From: Plazaster borealis
Taxonomy: Eukaryota > Echinodermata > Asteroidea > Forcipulatida > Labidiasteridae
NCBI GenBank assembly: GCA_021014325.1
Contig: CM037461.1
Span: forward strand, 3,869,501 to 3,933,500
DNA: 64,000 bases
Reading direction: 5' to 3'
Positions within the stretch are counted from its first letter, which is position 1. Each line of letters opens with the position of its first letter. Below, in pieces: positions 55,502-64,000 of the stretch. The position numbers were made by a program, and so were the translations under genes. The notes beneath the pieces are model-generated. The model had not been told where the DNA came from and searched no databases. It saw nothing but the letters and a program-made list of their open reading frames with translations.

Positions 55502-55822
55502 TTATGTAGAGAGGGCGCGCTCATGCAGTATTTGTGTGTGAGTTCAAAATTCCTTGTACAGCCGCAGGCTTGCTTTGATCATGACGACACAACCTTTAAA
55601 ACCACAATATATGATAATAAAATAATAAAGTTTTAAAATGTTTTGTTAAACCCTCTTTTTTTGAAATGGCCACTGAGTAATAAGACGCACGAACAAAGGG
55701 GTCCGACATCTCAGCAACCAACAACGTAAAATTTTGTATTTCCACCTGCTTACCTAACATCTAAACGTCCAGGCTACTTTTCTCCTGCTCTCTGATCAAT
55801 TTGAAGGAACATCATCTTAGCC

Positions 55823-56575
55823 ATGCCGAGAAAATCAACAAAATCAGTGAGTGTAATCGACCTTCCTCCCATACTATCGCCACAGGCTACACAACAAGGC
55901 GGAACTGCGTCGATTTCCGACACCAAACGTGAGACGTTTGAAAGCTTTGTTCGGCAGTCACTCACTGATATTCGTGTCGGGCAGGTGGAATTACGTAATC
56001 GTTTAAACAATATGGAAGCTAACATCAACGAAACAATAGAGTTCCAGAGCAAGCGGATTATTGATCTGGAATGCAAGATGGAAGACCTTGATCTACTCAC
56101 GTCAAAGATGGCAATGGCAGAGAAAATCATTGCAGATCAGGCAGACCAACTCAACAAACTTGAACGGTTCTCCCGCAGGAATAATTTGAGAATTATTGGC
56201 CTGCCACAAAAGACCGGAGAGGACTGTTTGGCACTGGCAAAGAACCTTCTGAACGACAACTTTGACATGGCCAACGTAAAGCTTGAAAGAGCTCATCGTG
56301 ATGGCCCTAAATTGGATGGGAAACCGCAACATCTACTGATGAAGCTGAACTGTTATCAAGATAAGGTTTCGATCCTCCAGCGCCAACGCCAAGTCTTATC
56401 CAGCAAACCCTTCTACTGTACAGATGACCTGACCAAGATCGACCTAAACGAAAAGAGGAAGTGGTCCGCACAAGCTGCCAATGCCTACCAGGAAGGCAAA
56501 AAGTACCGTTTTGTGGCTGGTAAGTGGAGAGGTCGAGGTGGCTCTCTAGCTCACTTTTACAGCCAAGCCCGCTAA
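55823..56575 (+). CDS. LINE ORF1 protein, coiled coil and RRM-like
   Basis: 250 aa and intact. A predicted coiled-coil segment lies around residues 45-118 (heptads in RNRLNNMEANINETIEFQ and MAEKIIADQADQLNKLERF), then FSRRNNLRIIGLP (116-128), LERAHRDGP (154-162), and a C-terminal domain with PFYCTDDLTKIDLNEKRKW. This layout is that of L1-ORF1-like RNA-binding chaperones found in several LINE clades. It ends in a basic GKWRGRGGS tail. ATG at 55823 is the first in frame. Confidence 0.82.
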   Translation: MPRKSTKSVSVIDLPPILSPQATQQGGTASISDTKRETFESFVRQSLTDIRVGQVELRNRLNNMEANINETIEFQSKRIIDLECKMEDLDLLTSKMAMAEKIIADQADQLNKLERFSRRNNLRIIGLPQKTGEDCLALAKNLLNDNFDMANVKLERAHRDGPKLDGKPQHLLMKLNCYQDKVSILQRQRQVLSSKPFYCTDDLTKIDLNEKRKWSAQAANAYQEGKKYRFVAGKWRGRGGSLAHFYSQAR

Positions 56576-57166
56576 CAACCAGCGCCCATCAATTGCTTCT
56601 GCCGTTTTCATCGTCTGTAAACTCTCATTTGCCCTTAGTTTGCCTCACATCATGTCATCTTTCATTGTGTGCTTGCTTCAGTGAACTTTTGTTTTATTTC
56701 ATTTTTGTTTGCATACCATAGTGATCATGCCCATTCTCTAAAATATATTATTTTTCTTTAGTTATCTTAGTCATATGTATTCCTTTAATTTCTGCTGTTT
56801 ATTAACCAGGGCCCAGTCTCATGGCTTTACTTGCCGCCATTTTTCGCGCCTACGTCCAATTTAGTTGGCTTGTGTTTTTAGTGCTCCGTTCAGGGTCCTG
56901 CGGTGAGCGGAGCTATGAGGCTGGAACCTGCTAACTTTTAATTTTTTTCTTAAGCTTTTCTGTTCATACTATTGCAATTGTTAACTGTCATGCTCCAGCT
57001 CTAGCTTCTGCTTTTTGTTTGGTTTTATTTTTGATATAAAAACATTCCCCTTTTTTTCTTGCTGTTTATTTTATTCTTGTAATCACCGTTTGTTTCATAC
57101 TCTCCTTTTCCTTCCCGTTGCTCGTTTTTTTTTTTTGGTCTTATTATGTTACTTTCCTAAGATTTT

Positions 57167-58618
57167 ATGTTACGTAATTGTAATTTGCCTGATAATGTTG
57201 ACGACAACGTTTGCTTGAATTTACATAGTGATGATTTTAACAGCTTAAACATTGAAGAGGAAGGCTCCTTTTCTATTTTTTACATGAATTCCAGGAGCCT
57301 TTGTAGACATTTTTATGACATTCAGGATTATCTTTCTACTCTCTCTTGTGAGTTCACCATATATGGGTTCACAGAAACGTGGTTCAGGGAAGCTCCCCCT
57401 CCGTATGTTAACATGGTCAATTACAACTTGATTCATTCTTCCCGTTCTCAAAAAATCGGAGGAGGAGCAGCTATGTTTATTCAAAGATCTCTGAATTTCC
57501 ATGTCCGTGATGATCTGATGCCATCCTCAGATGAGTATGAATGCGTGTTCATTGAAGTTGAGCGTGATCATGCCTGTAATTTAATTGTAGGAAATGTGTA
57601 CAGGGCTCCTGGTATTCAATCTGGTAATTTCTTACATCATTTTGACTTGTGTCTGAATGCCATTTCTAAAGAGGGGAAGCTGTGCTATTTGATGGGCGAT
57701 TTTAACCTTGATTTATTGAAGTGTTCTGATCATCGACCCACAGACGACTTTGTTAACACATTTTATTCATATGGCTTCCGCCTCTTGATTGACCAGCCCA
57801 CCCGTATCACCCCACTTAGTAGCACCCTTATTGATAACATCCTTACTAACAATGACTCTATTATATCGGCAGGTATACTTAATGTTGATATTTCGGATCA
57901 TTTACCTTTATTTCAAATTTCTCCTTCTGTTTTCCTATCTTCGAAGCCTAACCCAGAGACTTACACAACGAGGGACATTAATAGCAACACCATTCGCTCC
58001 TTTACGCCAGATATCGACGCTGTGGACTGGAGTGAAGTTTTTGACTGTCAGCAAGCTGATCCTGCTTATGATACTTTTCTTTCTCTCTTTACTAGAACTT
58101 ATAATCGTCATTTTCCTCTCATTTCTAAAAGCATTAGCAAAACAAAGAACAACAACCCATGGATTACCCCAGGCATTGTGAACTCTTGCAGCCGCAAAAA
58201 TAAATTATATCGACGTTTCCTTCGAAATCCATCAGATGCAAATAAGCGGCTCTATAACAACTACCGAAACCGTCTGACATCTGTTATCCGACGTGCCAAG
58301 AAATCTCACTATGCCAAGAAATTTGACAAATGTGAAAACGACATGAAAAGCACCTGGCGTGAAATCAATAAGATCCTTGGTAAAGGAAGAAAGGCTTCCA
58401 GCCCGGACAATTACTCTATTGATAATGAATCGGTTTCTAATCCGGAGATCATTGCAAATTCCTTCAACTCCTACTTTACTAACATTGGCCTTTCACTTGC
58501 TAACAAAATACCACCTACTAACGCTCATTTCATGGATTATCTACACAATGCTAATCCTTCCTCTTTGTTTATGTTACCTACCAGCTCTTCTGAGATAACC
58601 GACATTGGTAAAAACTGA
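57167..58618 (+). pseudogene. LINE ORF2 part 1: AP endonuclease and linker
   Basis: 483 codons. Endonuclease motifs: FYMNSRSL (39-46), GFTETWF (67-73), GGGAAMFI (98-105), GDFNLDLL (177-184), DISDHLP (241-247), so all catalytic positions seem present. The linker contains NNNPWITPGIVNSC and the SYFTNIG segment. A one-base shift near 58612 brings a stop (TGA) just before the RT. The true start may be internal, since EN homology begins about residue 36. Confidence 0.85.
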
Positions 58619-58867
58619 ACAGTGGTACCAGTCCTGGTTTTGACGATCTTCGCACGTCGGTCGTTAAATCTGTCATTTCTCTCATATCTGCTCCTCTGGC
58701 TCATATTTTCAATTTATCTCTTTCTTCCGGTTGCATTCCTTTGAGTTTGATAATTGCCAAGGTCACTCCTGTCTTTAAAAGTGGCGACCCTCGTGATATT
58801 TGCAACTACCGTAATATTTCTGTGCTTCCTACTTTCTCTAAAATACTTGAGAGGATTGTTTATAATA
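58619..58867 (+). pseudogene. LINE ORF2 RT, first segment
   Basis: In the shifted frame: SGTSPGFDDLRTSVVKSVIS, SSGCIPLSLIIAKVTPVFKS, then NYRNISVLPTFSKILERIVY. It is interrupted at 58868 by the tRNA-like insertion. Confidence 0.8.
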
Positions 58868-59688
58868 GACTCGGGTGGGATTCGAACCCACGACCTTTGC
58901 AAATTCTAGAGCAGATGTTCGAATCCTATATAGGATTCGAACTGCCTCTAGCTACCGGGCAATCTCGGTGGTCTAGTTGGTAAGACATCTGCTCTAGAAT
59001 TTGCAAAGGTCGTGGGTTCGAATCCCACCCGAGTAATATGCCTGTGATTGTTTTTCACAGGACTCGGGAAAGTACTGAGTATACAGTGCTTAACACACAT
59101 CGGTGTACGGGTAAAAAACCAAATTTAATATTCTTTATCCCCGATGCAAATTTAACATATATTAAATTGTCGCGGTCCCCGCTGCTAAAATATAGGATTC
59201 GAACTGCCTCTAGCTACCGGGCAATCTCGGTGGTCTAGTTGGTAAGACATCTGCTCTAGAATTTGCAAAGGTCGTGGGTTCGAATCCCACCCGAGTAATA
59301 TGCCTGTGATTGTTTTTCACAGGACTCGGGAAAGTACTGAGTATACAGTGCTTAACACACATCGGTGTACGGGTAAAAAACCAAATATAATATTCTTTAT
59401 CCCCGATGCAAATTTAACATATATTAAATTGTCGCGGTCCCCGCTGCTAAAATATAGGATTCGAACTGCCTCTAGCTACCGGGCAATCTCGGTGGTCTAG
59501 TTGGTAAGACATCTGCTCTAGAATTTGCAAAGGTCGTGGGTTCGAATCCCACCCGAGTAATATGCCTGTGATTGTTTTTCACAGGACTCGGGAAAGTACT
59601 GAGTATACAGTGCTTAACACACATCGGTGTACGGGTAAAAAACCAAATATAATATTCTTTATCCCCGATGCAAATTTAACATATATTA
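58868..59688. mobile_element. tRNA-like tandem insertion (262 bp units) with 7 bp target duplication
   Basis: TATAATA at 58861-58867 and 59689-59695; closing it restores the RT frame. The insert starts with an inverted, internally deleted head (58868-58930) and continues with a direct array, unit starts (ATGCCTGTGATTG) at 59038, 59300 and 59562, the last cut in the AT-rich tail. Each tRNA-like part has A box TGGTCTAGTTGG, D-stem GTC/GAC, a perfect 5 bp T-stem around TTCGAAT, and partly paired acceptor arms; the anticodon stem is poor. Each unit also holds a CCTGTG/CACAGG hairpin. Units are nearly identical, so the array is young. Confidence 0.88.
58965..59036 (+). repeat. tRNA-like Pol III promoter unit, copy 1
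   Basis: A box near 58971 and B box near 59014 (GGTTCGAATCC). Not called as a functional tRNA because the anticodon stem does not pair well. Copies 2 and 3 are at about 59227-59298 and 59489-59560. Confidence 0.6.
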
Positions 59689-59695
59689 TATAATA

Positions 59696-60652
59696 AACTC
59701 TCTAAATTTCTTTCTAACTTTAATATCCTCTCCAACCAACAATTCGGTTTCCGTCCAGGCTTTTCCACAGACATGGCTCTCATTCATCTTACTGACATCA
59801 TTTCTAGTTCTCTGTCCAATAAACTGTGTACTGCTGGAGTGTTCATGGACTTATCCAAGGCCTTTGATACCATTGATCATGACATCCTTATTTCTAAACT
59901 TTCCTTTTATGGTGTCAGAGGATGCGCCCTTAAATGGTTCATCAATTACCTGGCCGACAGACAACAATATACCGTCGCCAACAAATTTCCCTCAGCCAGG
60001 GACATTGTCATTCATGGTGTTCCTCAAGGCTCCATACTTGGTCCTCTTCTTTTTTAGTCTATATTAATGACCTTCAAAATTCTTCCTCTTTGCTATCCTT
60101 TCTTTTATTTGCCGACGATACCACTATTATTTACTCTGATTCTTCTTTTCAGTCTCTCACTCAATCTCTCAATTCTGAGCTTATTAAAGTCTCCTCTTGG
60201 TTCAAGTCCAACAAACTTTCTCTCAATCCTGGTAAAACCAAATGCATATTCTTCAGTAAAACAAATAATCCCAATCCTCACACTTCTTCTATCAATATCG
60301 ATAACACTCCCATTAGTCAGGTTCAATCTACTAAATTTCTTGGCGTTATCTTAAATGACAAACTTACCTGGAGTGACCACATTTCTTCAGTTTCCAAGAC
60401 TATTTCCAAAAATATAGGTGTCATGTCTAAACTACGTGCTTTTCTTCCTCCATCCACCCTATTTTCTCTTTATAATACTCTTATTCTTCCCTATCTCAAC
60501 TATTGAATATTGTCTGGGCATCCTCTAGCCACAATCAACTGCTTCCTCTGATAACACTCCAGAAGCGAGCCATTAGAATTTGCACACTTTCACATCCTCG
60601 GGACCATACCGCACCACTCTTTTCTAGGCTGAACACATTACCTCTTATAGAC
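59696..60652 (+). pseudogene. LINE ORF2 RT, second segment
   Basis: QQFGFRPGFSTDMALIHLTD, FMDLSKAFDTIDHDILISKL, GVPQGSILGPLLF, then a frameshift near 60050 and LLFADDTTIIYSD, WFKSNKLSLNPGKTKCIFFS, KFLGVILNDKLTWSDHI. A further shift near 60505 precedes NIVWASSSHNQLLPLITLQK and the break at LNTLPLIDH. Confidence 0.85.
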
Positions 60653-61650
60653 CATGGGATGGGTATTGAAAAGGGGCCTATTTTGGGGGTTCCGTGGTCC
60701 CCATCTCCGTACCACGCGAAAATTAGTGTACAAGGGTTTCCGATGGTGCTGACTCCAAATATGGTTGTTGCCAAGCTCTAAAACTGCACATTAAGTGAAC
60801 AGACTGAATTTTGGGTCATTTTTTGTCATTTTTGGTCAAAAACAGTATTTCTTTAATAACATCTGCATTCATTTGATTTTTTTCATGAAATCTGGTGTAC
60901 AAGGGTTTTCGATGGTGCTGAATCCAAATATGGTTGTTGCCAAACTCTAAAACTGCACATTAAGTATACAAACCGAATTTTGGGTCATTTTTGGTCAAAA
61001 ACAGTATTTTTGGATTATCATCTACATTCATTGGACTATTTTCATGAGATTTGGTGCACCAGGGTTTTCAATGGTGCTGAATCCAAATATGGTTGTTGAC
61101 AAACTCTAAAACTGCACATTAAGTATACAAACCGAATTTTGGGTCATTTTTGGTCAAAAACAGTATTTTTGGATTAACATCTACATTCATTGGACTATTT
61201 TCATGAGATTTGGTGTACAAGGGCTTTCAATGGTGCTGAATCCAAATTAGCTGTTGCCAAACTCTAAAACTGCACATTAAGTATACAAACCGAATTTTGG
61301 GTCATTTCTGGTCAAAAACAGTATTTTTGGATTATTATCTACATTCATTAGACTATTTTCATGAAATCTGGTGTACAAGGGTTTTCGATGGTGCTGAATC
61401 CAAATATGGTTGTTGCCAAACTCTAAAACTGCACATTAAGTATACAAACCGAATTTTGGGTCATTTTTGGTCAAAAACAGTATTTTTGGATTAACATCTA
61501 CATTCATTGGACTATTTTCATGAGATTTGGTGTACAAGGGTTTTCAATGGTGCTGAATCCAAATTAGCTGTTGCCAAACTCTAACACTGCACATTAAGTG
61601 AACAAACCAAATTTTGGGTCATTTTTTGTAAAAAAGTTAATTTGATATGG
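60653..61650. repeat. Satellite-like tandem array, ~159 bp units
   Basis: The phrase CTCTAAAACTGCACATTAAG falls at 60776, 60945, 61104, 61262, 61421 and 61579 (spacings 169, 159, 158, 159, 158). Each unit also has GTGTACAAGGGTTTTC-, GGTGCTGAATCCAAAT- and TTTTGGGTCATTTTTGGTCA-like text. It replaces the 3' end of the LINE. Confidence 0.93.
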
Positions 61651-62160
61651 GATGCAGAATCACTATATTTCTCCATATTTCCACTCGTGCTTGTGTGATA
61701 ATTAATAGTGCTGCTAAATTCAATATCCAACGAGTGCGCCTGTGGTAATTAGTTCATCTTTCAGCAAACTTGACTCGCAGCTTAAATTAGCGCAAAACGT
61801 GGAGCTAAAACAGCGCATTAGAATAGGGCGTGATATGGGCCAGGCATAATGAGTTAATGTCACACTCTTGTTGCTATGGATCGACCAATCAGTTTGCTAG
61901 AAGACATTATATTTAAATTTTTGGTAAATCATAAGATCAAAAATAAATTTTCAAGACTAATATCTACAGTGTATCTGTGTTTACACTTTTATTGACTTTG
62001 TTGTGATAATGGATTGCCATCAAAAGAACTGGTTTTCACTTAATTTTCATAGTACAAAAGCCGTTTCTTTCAGAATTTTACAATTCAAAAACAGCATAGA
62101 AGTGGCTGTTTTTCCTATCTCTTTGAAATCAAAATTTTGATGCGGTTCATAAAATCAATG
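61651..62160. other. No gene recognised
   Basis: AT-rich sequence between the satellite and the minisatellite; no domain-bearing frame. Confidence 0.4.
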
Positions 62161-62179
62161 TGTGCAAGGAATAAGGACT

Positions 62180-62832
62180 CTCTGACCAGACCGACTGACT
62201 GACCTGGGCCCAATTTCATAGAGCTGCTTAAGCAGAAAATATTGCTTAAAAATTGTCCGCTAAGCCGAAATGGGCAGGATACCAGTCACAAATTGTACAT
62301 GTGACATGGTAGCTTGGCTGGTAACCTTATTCTGGTAAGCAAAATTTTGTTGTGCTTAGCAACTTTTTTGTGCTTAAGCAGCTCTATGAAATTGGGCCCT
62401 GTCCGTCTGACTGACCTGACCGACTGACTGACCTGTCTGTCCTACTAACCTGACTGTCTGACTGACCGACCTGTCTGTTCTACTAACCTGACTGTCTGAC
62501 TGACCTGACCGACTGACCGACCTGTCTGTCCTACTAGCCTGACTGTCTGACTGACCGACCTGTCTGACCTGTCTGACCTACTAACCTGACCGACTTGACT
62601 GACCTGACCGACTTGACTGACCTGACCGACTGACCGACCTGTCTGTCCTACTGACCTGACTGTCTGACTGACCTGACCGACCTGTCTGTCCTACTAACCT
62701 GACTGTCTGACTGACCTGACCGACTGACCGACCCAACTGTCTGACTGACCTGTATGACCTAATGTCACTAACCAAACTGTCTGACTATCTTGACCGACTG
62801 ACTAACCTGAATGACTGACCTGACCGAGGCAT
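62180..62832. repeat. CTGACTGACCTGACCGAC minisatellite
   Basis: Built from CTGAC, CTGTCTGTCCTACTAACCTG and GACCGACTGAC blocks, with ~55-65 bp higher-order periodicity, between 62401 and 62832. A few units also stand left of the MITE at 62204, so that MITE split the array. Confidence 0.92.
62204..62401. repeat. Palindromic GGGCCC MITE inserted in the minisatellite
   Basis: GGGCCCAATTTCATAGAGCT then GCTTAAGCA at left; the exact inverse (TGCTTAAGC, AGCTCTATGAAATTGGGCCC) at right. Same family as 5178-5370 but better preserved. Confidence 0.9.
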
Positions 62833-62986
62833 TTTTTCCTGTCTTTAGTACATGTATGCCTATGGATTTGCAAGCGTGCTGGTGGGTCTTCCATCCTCTA
62901 CTTGTTGAATAATGAACCATAAATACAATACATGTATGTGGAAATGTCACTCAATTGTTCAATTCACTCTCAGGTTTTAGTTTACC

Positions 62987-64000
62987 CTAGTCACTGTCAG
63001 AATCCAGTACATCGTCATCTTCAGCTTCATAGTCATCACTGGCTTGTGCTACTTGTTCATTGTTGGAGCAGTCCACACATTTGCACAAGTCTGTGCAAGG
63101 GAAGCTATTTTTCATGCACTCACACTGCCTTGAGTTGCATTTTGACTTTTTACAACTACAAGTAGTGGTTGCTAGTAGGTTTTCTGGTGCTGCTGCCATT
63201 GTTCCCCACTGAATTTGGATGTCACCATCTTTGATCTGCCAGCCATGTTGGTGAGGACTCGGGATGATGGGAGATTGTTCAAGGGCCCTAGCATGTATTG
63301 CTGCCTGGTAGTTGGCTCGAAGAATATGTTGATGAAGAGAATCTTGATTCGGTGGAAGAAAGCTCTCCAATTTGCAGTCCATCCTAAACATGTTGTATCT
63401 TGCCATGTTTACTTCATCAACATCTTGCCCATACAACTTACAGACAAACTTCTCTAACTCCATAAAAAGATTGTGTGACACATTGAAAGACTGTCCCAGC
63501 TCACAGAAGACATTCTGATACTTCTCATCTTCCATTAGAAGTTTTAAAGCTTTTGTTTTACCTTTGCCATAAAACGAACTGACAGAATCGCATCCAGAAA
63601 AGCAGTGGAGACCAATTAAACTATCAGCTACATTGTTCCCAAGTGAAACACGCACAGCCTTAATGTCAATAGTGCGAAGGAGGTCTCCTCTTCCAGTGTG
63701 AAACGACAGCCTGCCATCAATCATATCAGACAAAGTAAGCGCAATGATGAAGACATCAGTGTCTGGGCTCCGAATGATGATGTTTGATCTTTGTGATTCT
63801 GATGTGTGGTTGCGAGCTGCATATGCACTGTGAAGGAGAAGTCTGGTGTCTGCTTCTTCTTGGCTGCTCTCAAGATCATCTATGAATTGAACCTCAAGCT
63901 TCTCGGACACACTTCTGAAGGAGTGACACTGACTTCCATGTGCAAGGAAAACTGTAACTCCACGAAACACTGCAGGATTACACTGCTGCCATCTTATGAA
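62987..64000 (-). CDS. PIN/FEN1-like protein with C-terminal CXC domain (5' end outside window)
   Basis: The frame is open to the right window edge; the first codons usually called a start are GTG (63970), so the true start lies beyond 64000. Numbering from that GTG, acidic motifs typical of a PIN/FEN1-like nuclease fold appear: SQEEADTRLL (36-45), SPDTDVFIIAL (68-78), FSGCDSVSSFYGKGK (124-138). The C-terminus holds a Cys cluster, CSCKKSKCNSRQCECMKN to CKCVDC (about 274-305), as in tesmin/TSO1-type CXC domains, and an acidic end (EDDDVLDSDSD). Such multicopy proteins occur in many invertebrate genomes; their role is not established to my knowledge and a transposon link is possible. Stop TAG at 62987-62989. 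Confidence 0.7.
   Translation of the reverse strand, partial: FIRWQQCNPAVFRGVTVFLAHGSQCHSFRSVSEKLEVQFIDDLESSQEEADTRLLLHSAYAARNHTSESQRSNIIIRSPDTDVFIIALTLSDMIDGRLSFHTGRGDLLRTIDIKAVRVSLGNNVADSLIGLHCFSGCDSVSSFYGKGKTKALKLLMEDEKYQNVFCELGQSFNVSHNLFMELEKFVCKLYGQDVDEVNMARYNMFRMDCKLESFLPPNQDSLHQHILRANYQAAIHARALEQSPIIPSPHQHGWQIKDGDIQIQWGTMAAAPENLLATTTCSCKKSKCNSRQCECMKNSFPCTDLCKCVDCSNNEQVAQASDDYEAEDDDVLDSDSD

Larger units (their letters stand above)
55690..60652 (+). mobile_element. Second LINE (Jockey/CR1 group, two ORFs), broken
   Basis: ORF1 at 55823-56575, a T-rich ~590 bp spacer, then ORF2 from about 57167 with endonuclease and RT. RT frameshifts occur near 58612, 60050 and 60505, and 58868-59688 is an insertion. 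The 3' end is lost: sequence changes to satellite at about 60653, right after LNTLPLIDH. The exact clade is not assigned and the 5' end is approximate. Confidence 0.8.

Noticed and set aside
58965..59560. Three functional tRNA genes
   Set aside because: A and B boxes and the T-stem are good, but the anticodon stem does not pair and two acceptor pairs fail; the unit is a repeat with an AT-rich tail.
59038..59688. Hammerhead retrozyme
   Set aside because: The array form fits, but I found no CTGANGA ... GAAA core in either strand of the 262 bp unit (the nearest, CTGAGTA, breaks the invariant core).
62401..62832. Coding repeat protein (VSQTVRLVGQTGRSG-like frame, minus strand)
   Set aside because: The frame merely translates the minisatellite and has no domain or splice support.

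Overview
The window is animal nuclear DNA: intron-split genes with GT-AG junctions, no bacterial-style operons, and dense transposon debris. The repeat set (a TTAA-targeting MITE family, a Leu/Ser-type tRNA SINE, a LINE carrying a 2A-like peptide and PHD finger) is what I associate with echinoderms, most likely a sea star. That is inference from remembered family features, not a search.

Two cellular genes can be assembled exon by exon, both on the minus strand. GID8 (5462-17042; 5 coding exons, 227 aa) encodes the LisH-CTLH-CRA subunit of the CTLH/GID ubiquitin ligase. Its initiator ATG appears to be the last three bases of exon 1, right before the donor. A PM20D2-type M20 dipeptidase (41907-50087; 7 coding exons, 410 aa) follows, with a broken two-helix GPCR fragment in one intron. 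A possible small secreted-protein gene (exon candidates at 35351-35411, 32800-32910 and 31380-31503) is weakly supported. A C-terminal part of a PIN/FEN1-like protein with a Cys-rich CXC domain (62987-64000, minus) runs off the right edge.

The rest is mobile and repetitive DNA. 1-5400: TTAA MITEs and duplications. 5462-17042: GID8, its introns holding a 4 x 205 bp higher-order repeat, a solo LTR, a TIR transposon, SINEs, LINE and Penelope-like scraps. 19500-20580: Penelope-like RT remnant. 21000-24080: MITE, then a SINE split by a 1.6 kb DNA transposon. 24-41 kb: MITEs, foldbacks, SINEs, a duplicated 0.8 kb block. 41-50 kb: PM20D2 with repeat-filled introns. 50.9-55.3 kb: a CR1/L2-type LINE with a 2A-like peptide and PHD finger, broken by a 648 bp TIR element whose 4 bp target duplication is intact. 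55.7-60.65 kb: a second two-ORF LINE, broken by an 821 bp insertion made of a 262 bp tRNA-like tandem repeat with a 7 bp target duplication. 60.7-62.8 kb: a 159 bp satellite and a CTGAC-rich minisatellite.

I see no new functional multi-gene system. The most unusual items are the tandem tRNA-like insertion with a deleted head-to-head copy, the start codon at an exon edge, the TTAA MITE carrying AATAAA on both strands (possibly reused as the PM20D2 poly(A) signal), and the in-frame repeat expansion in the LINE PHD finger.
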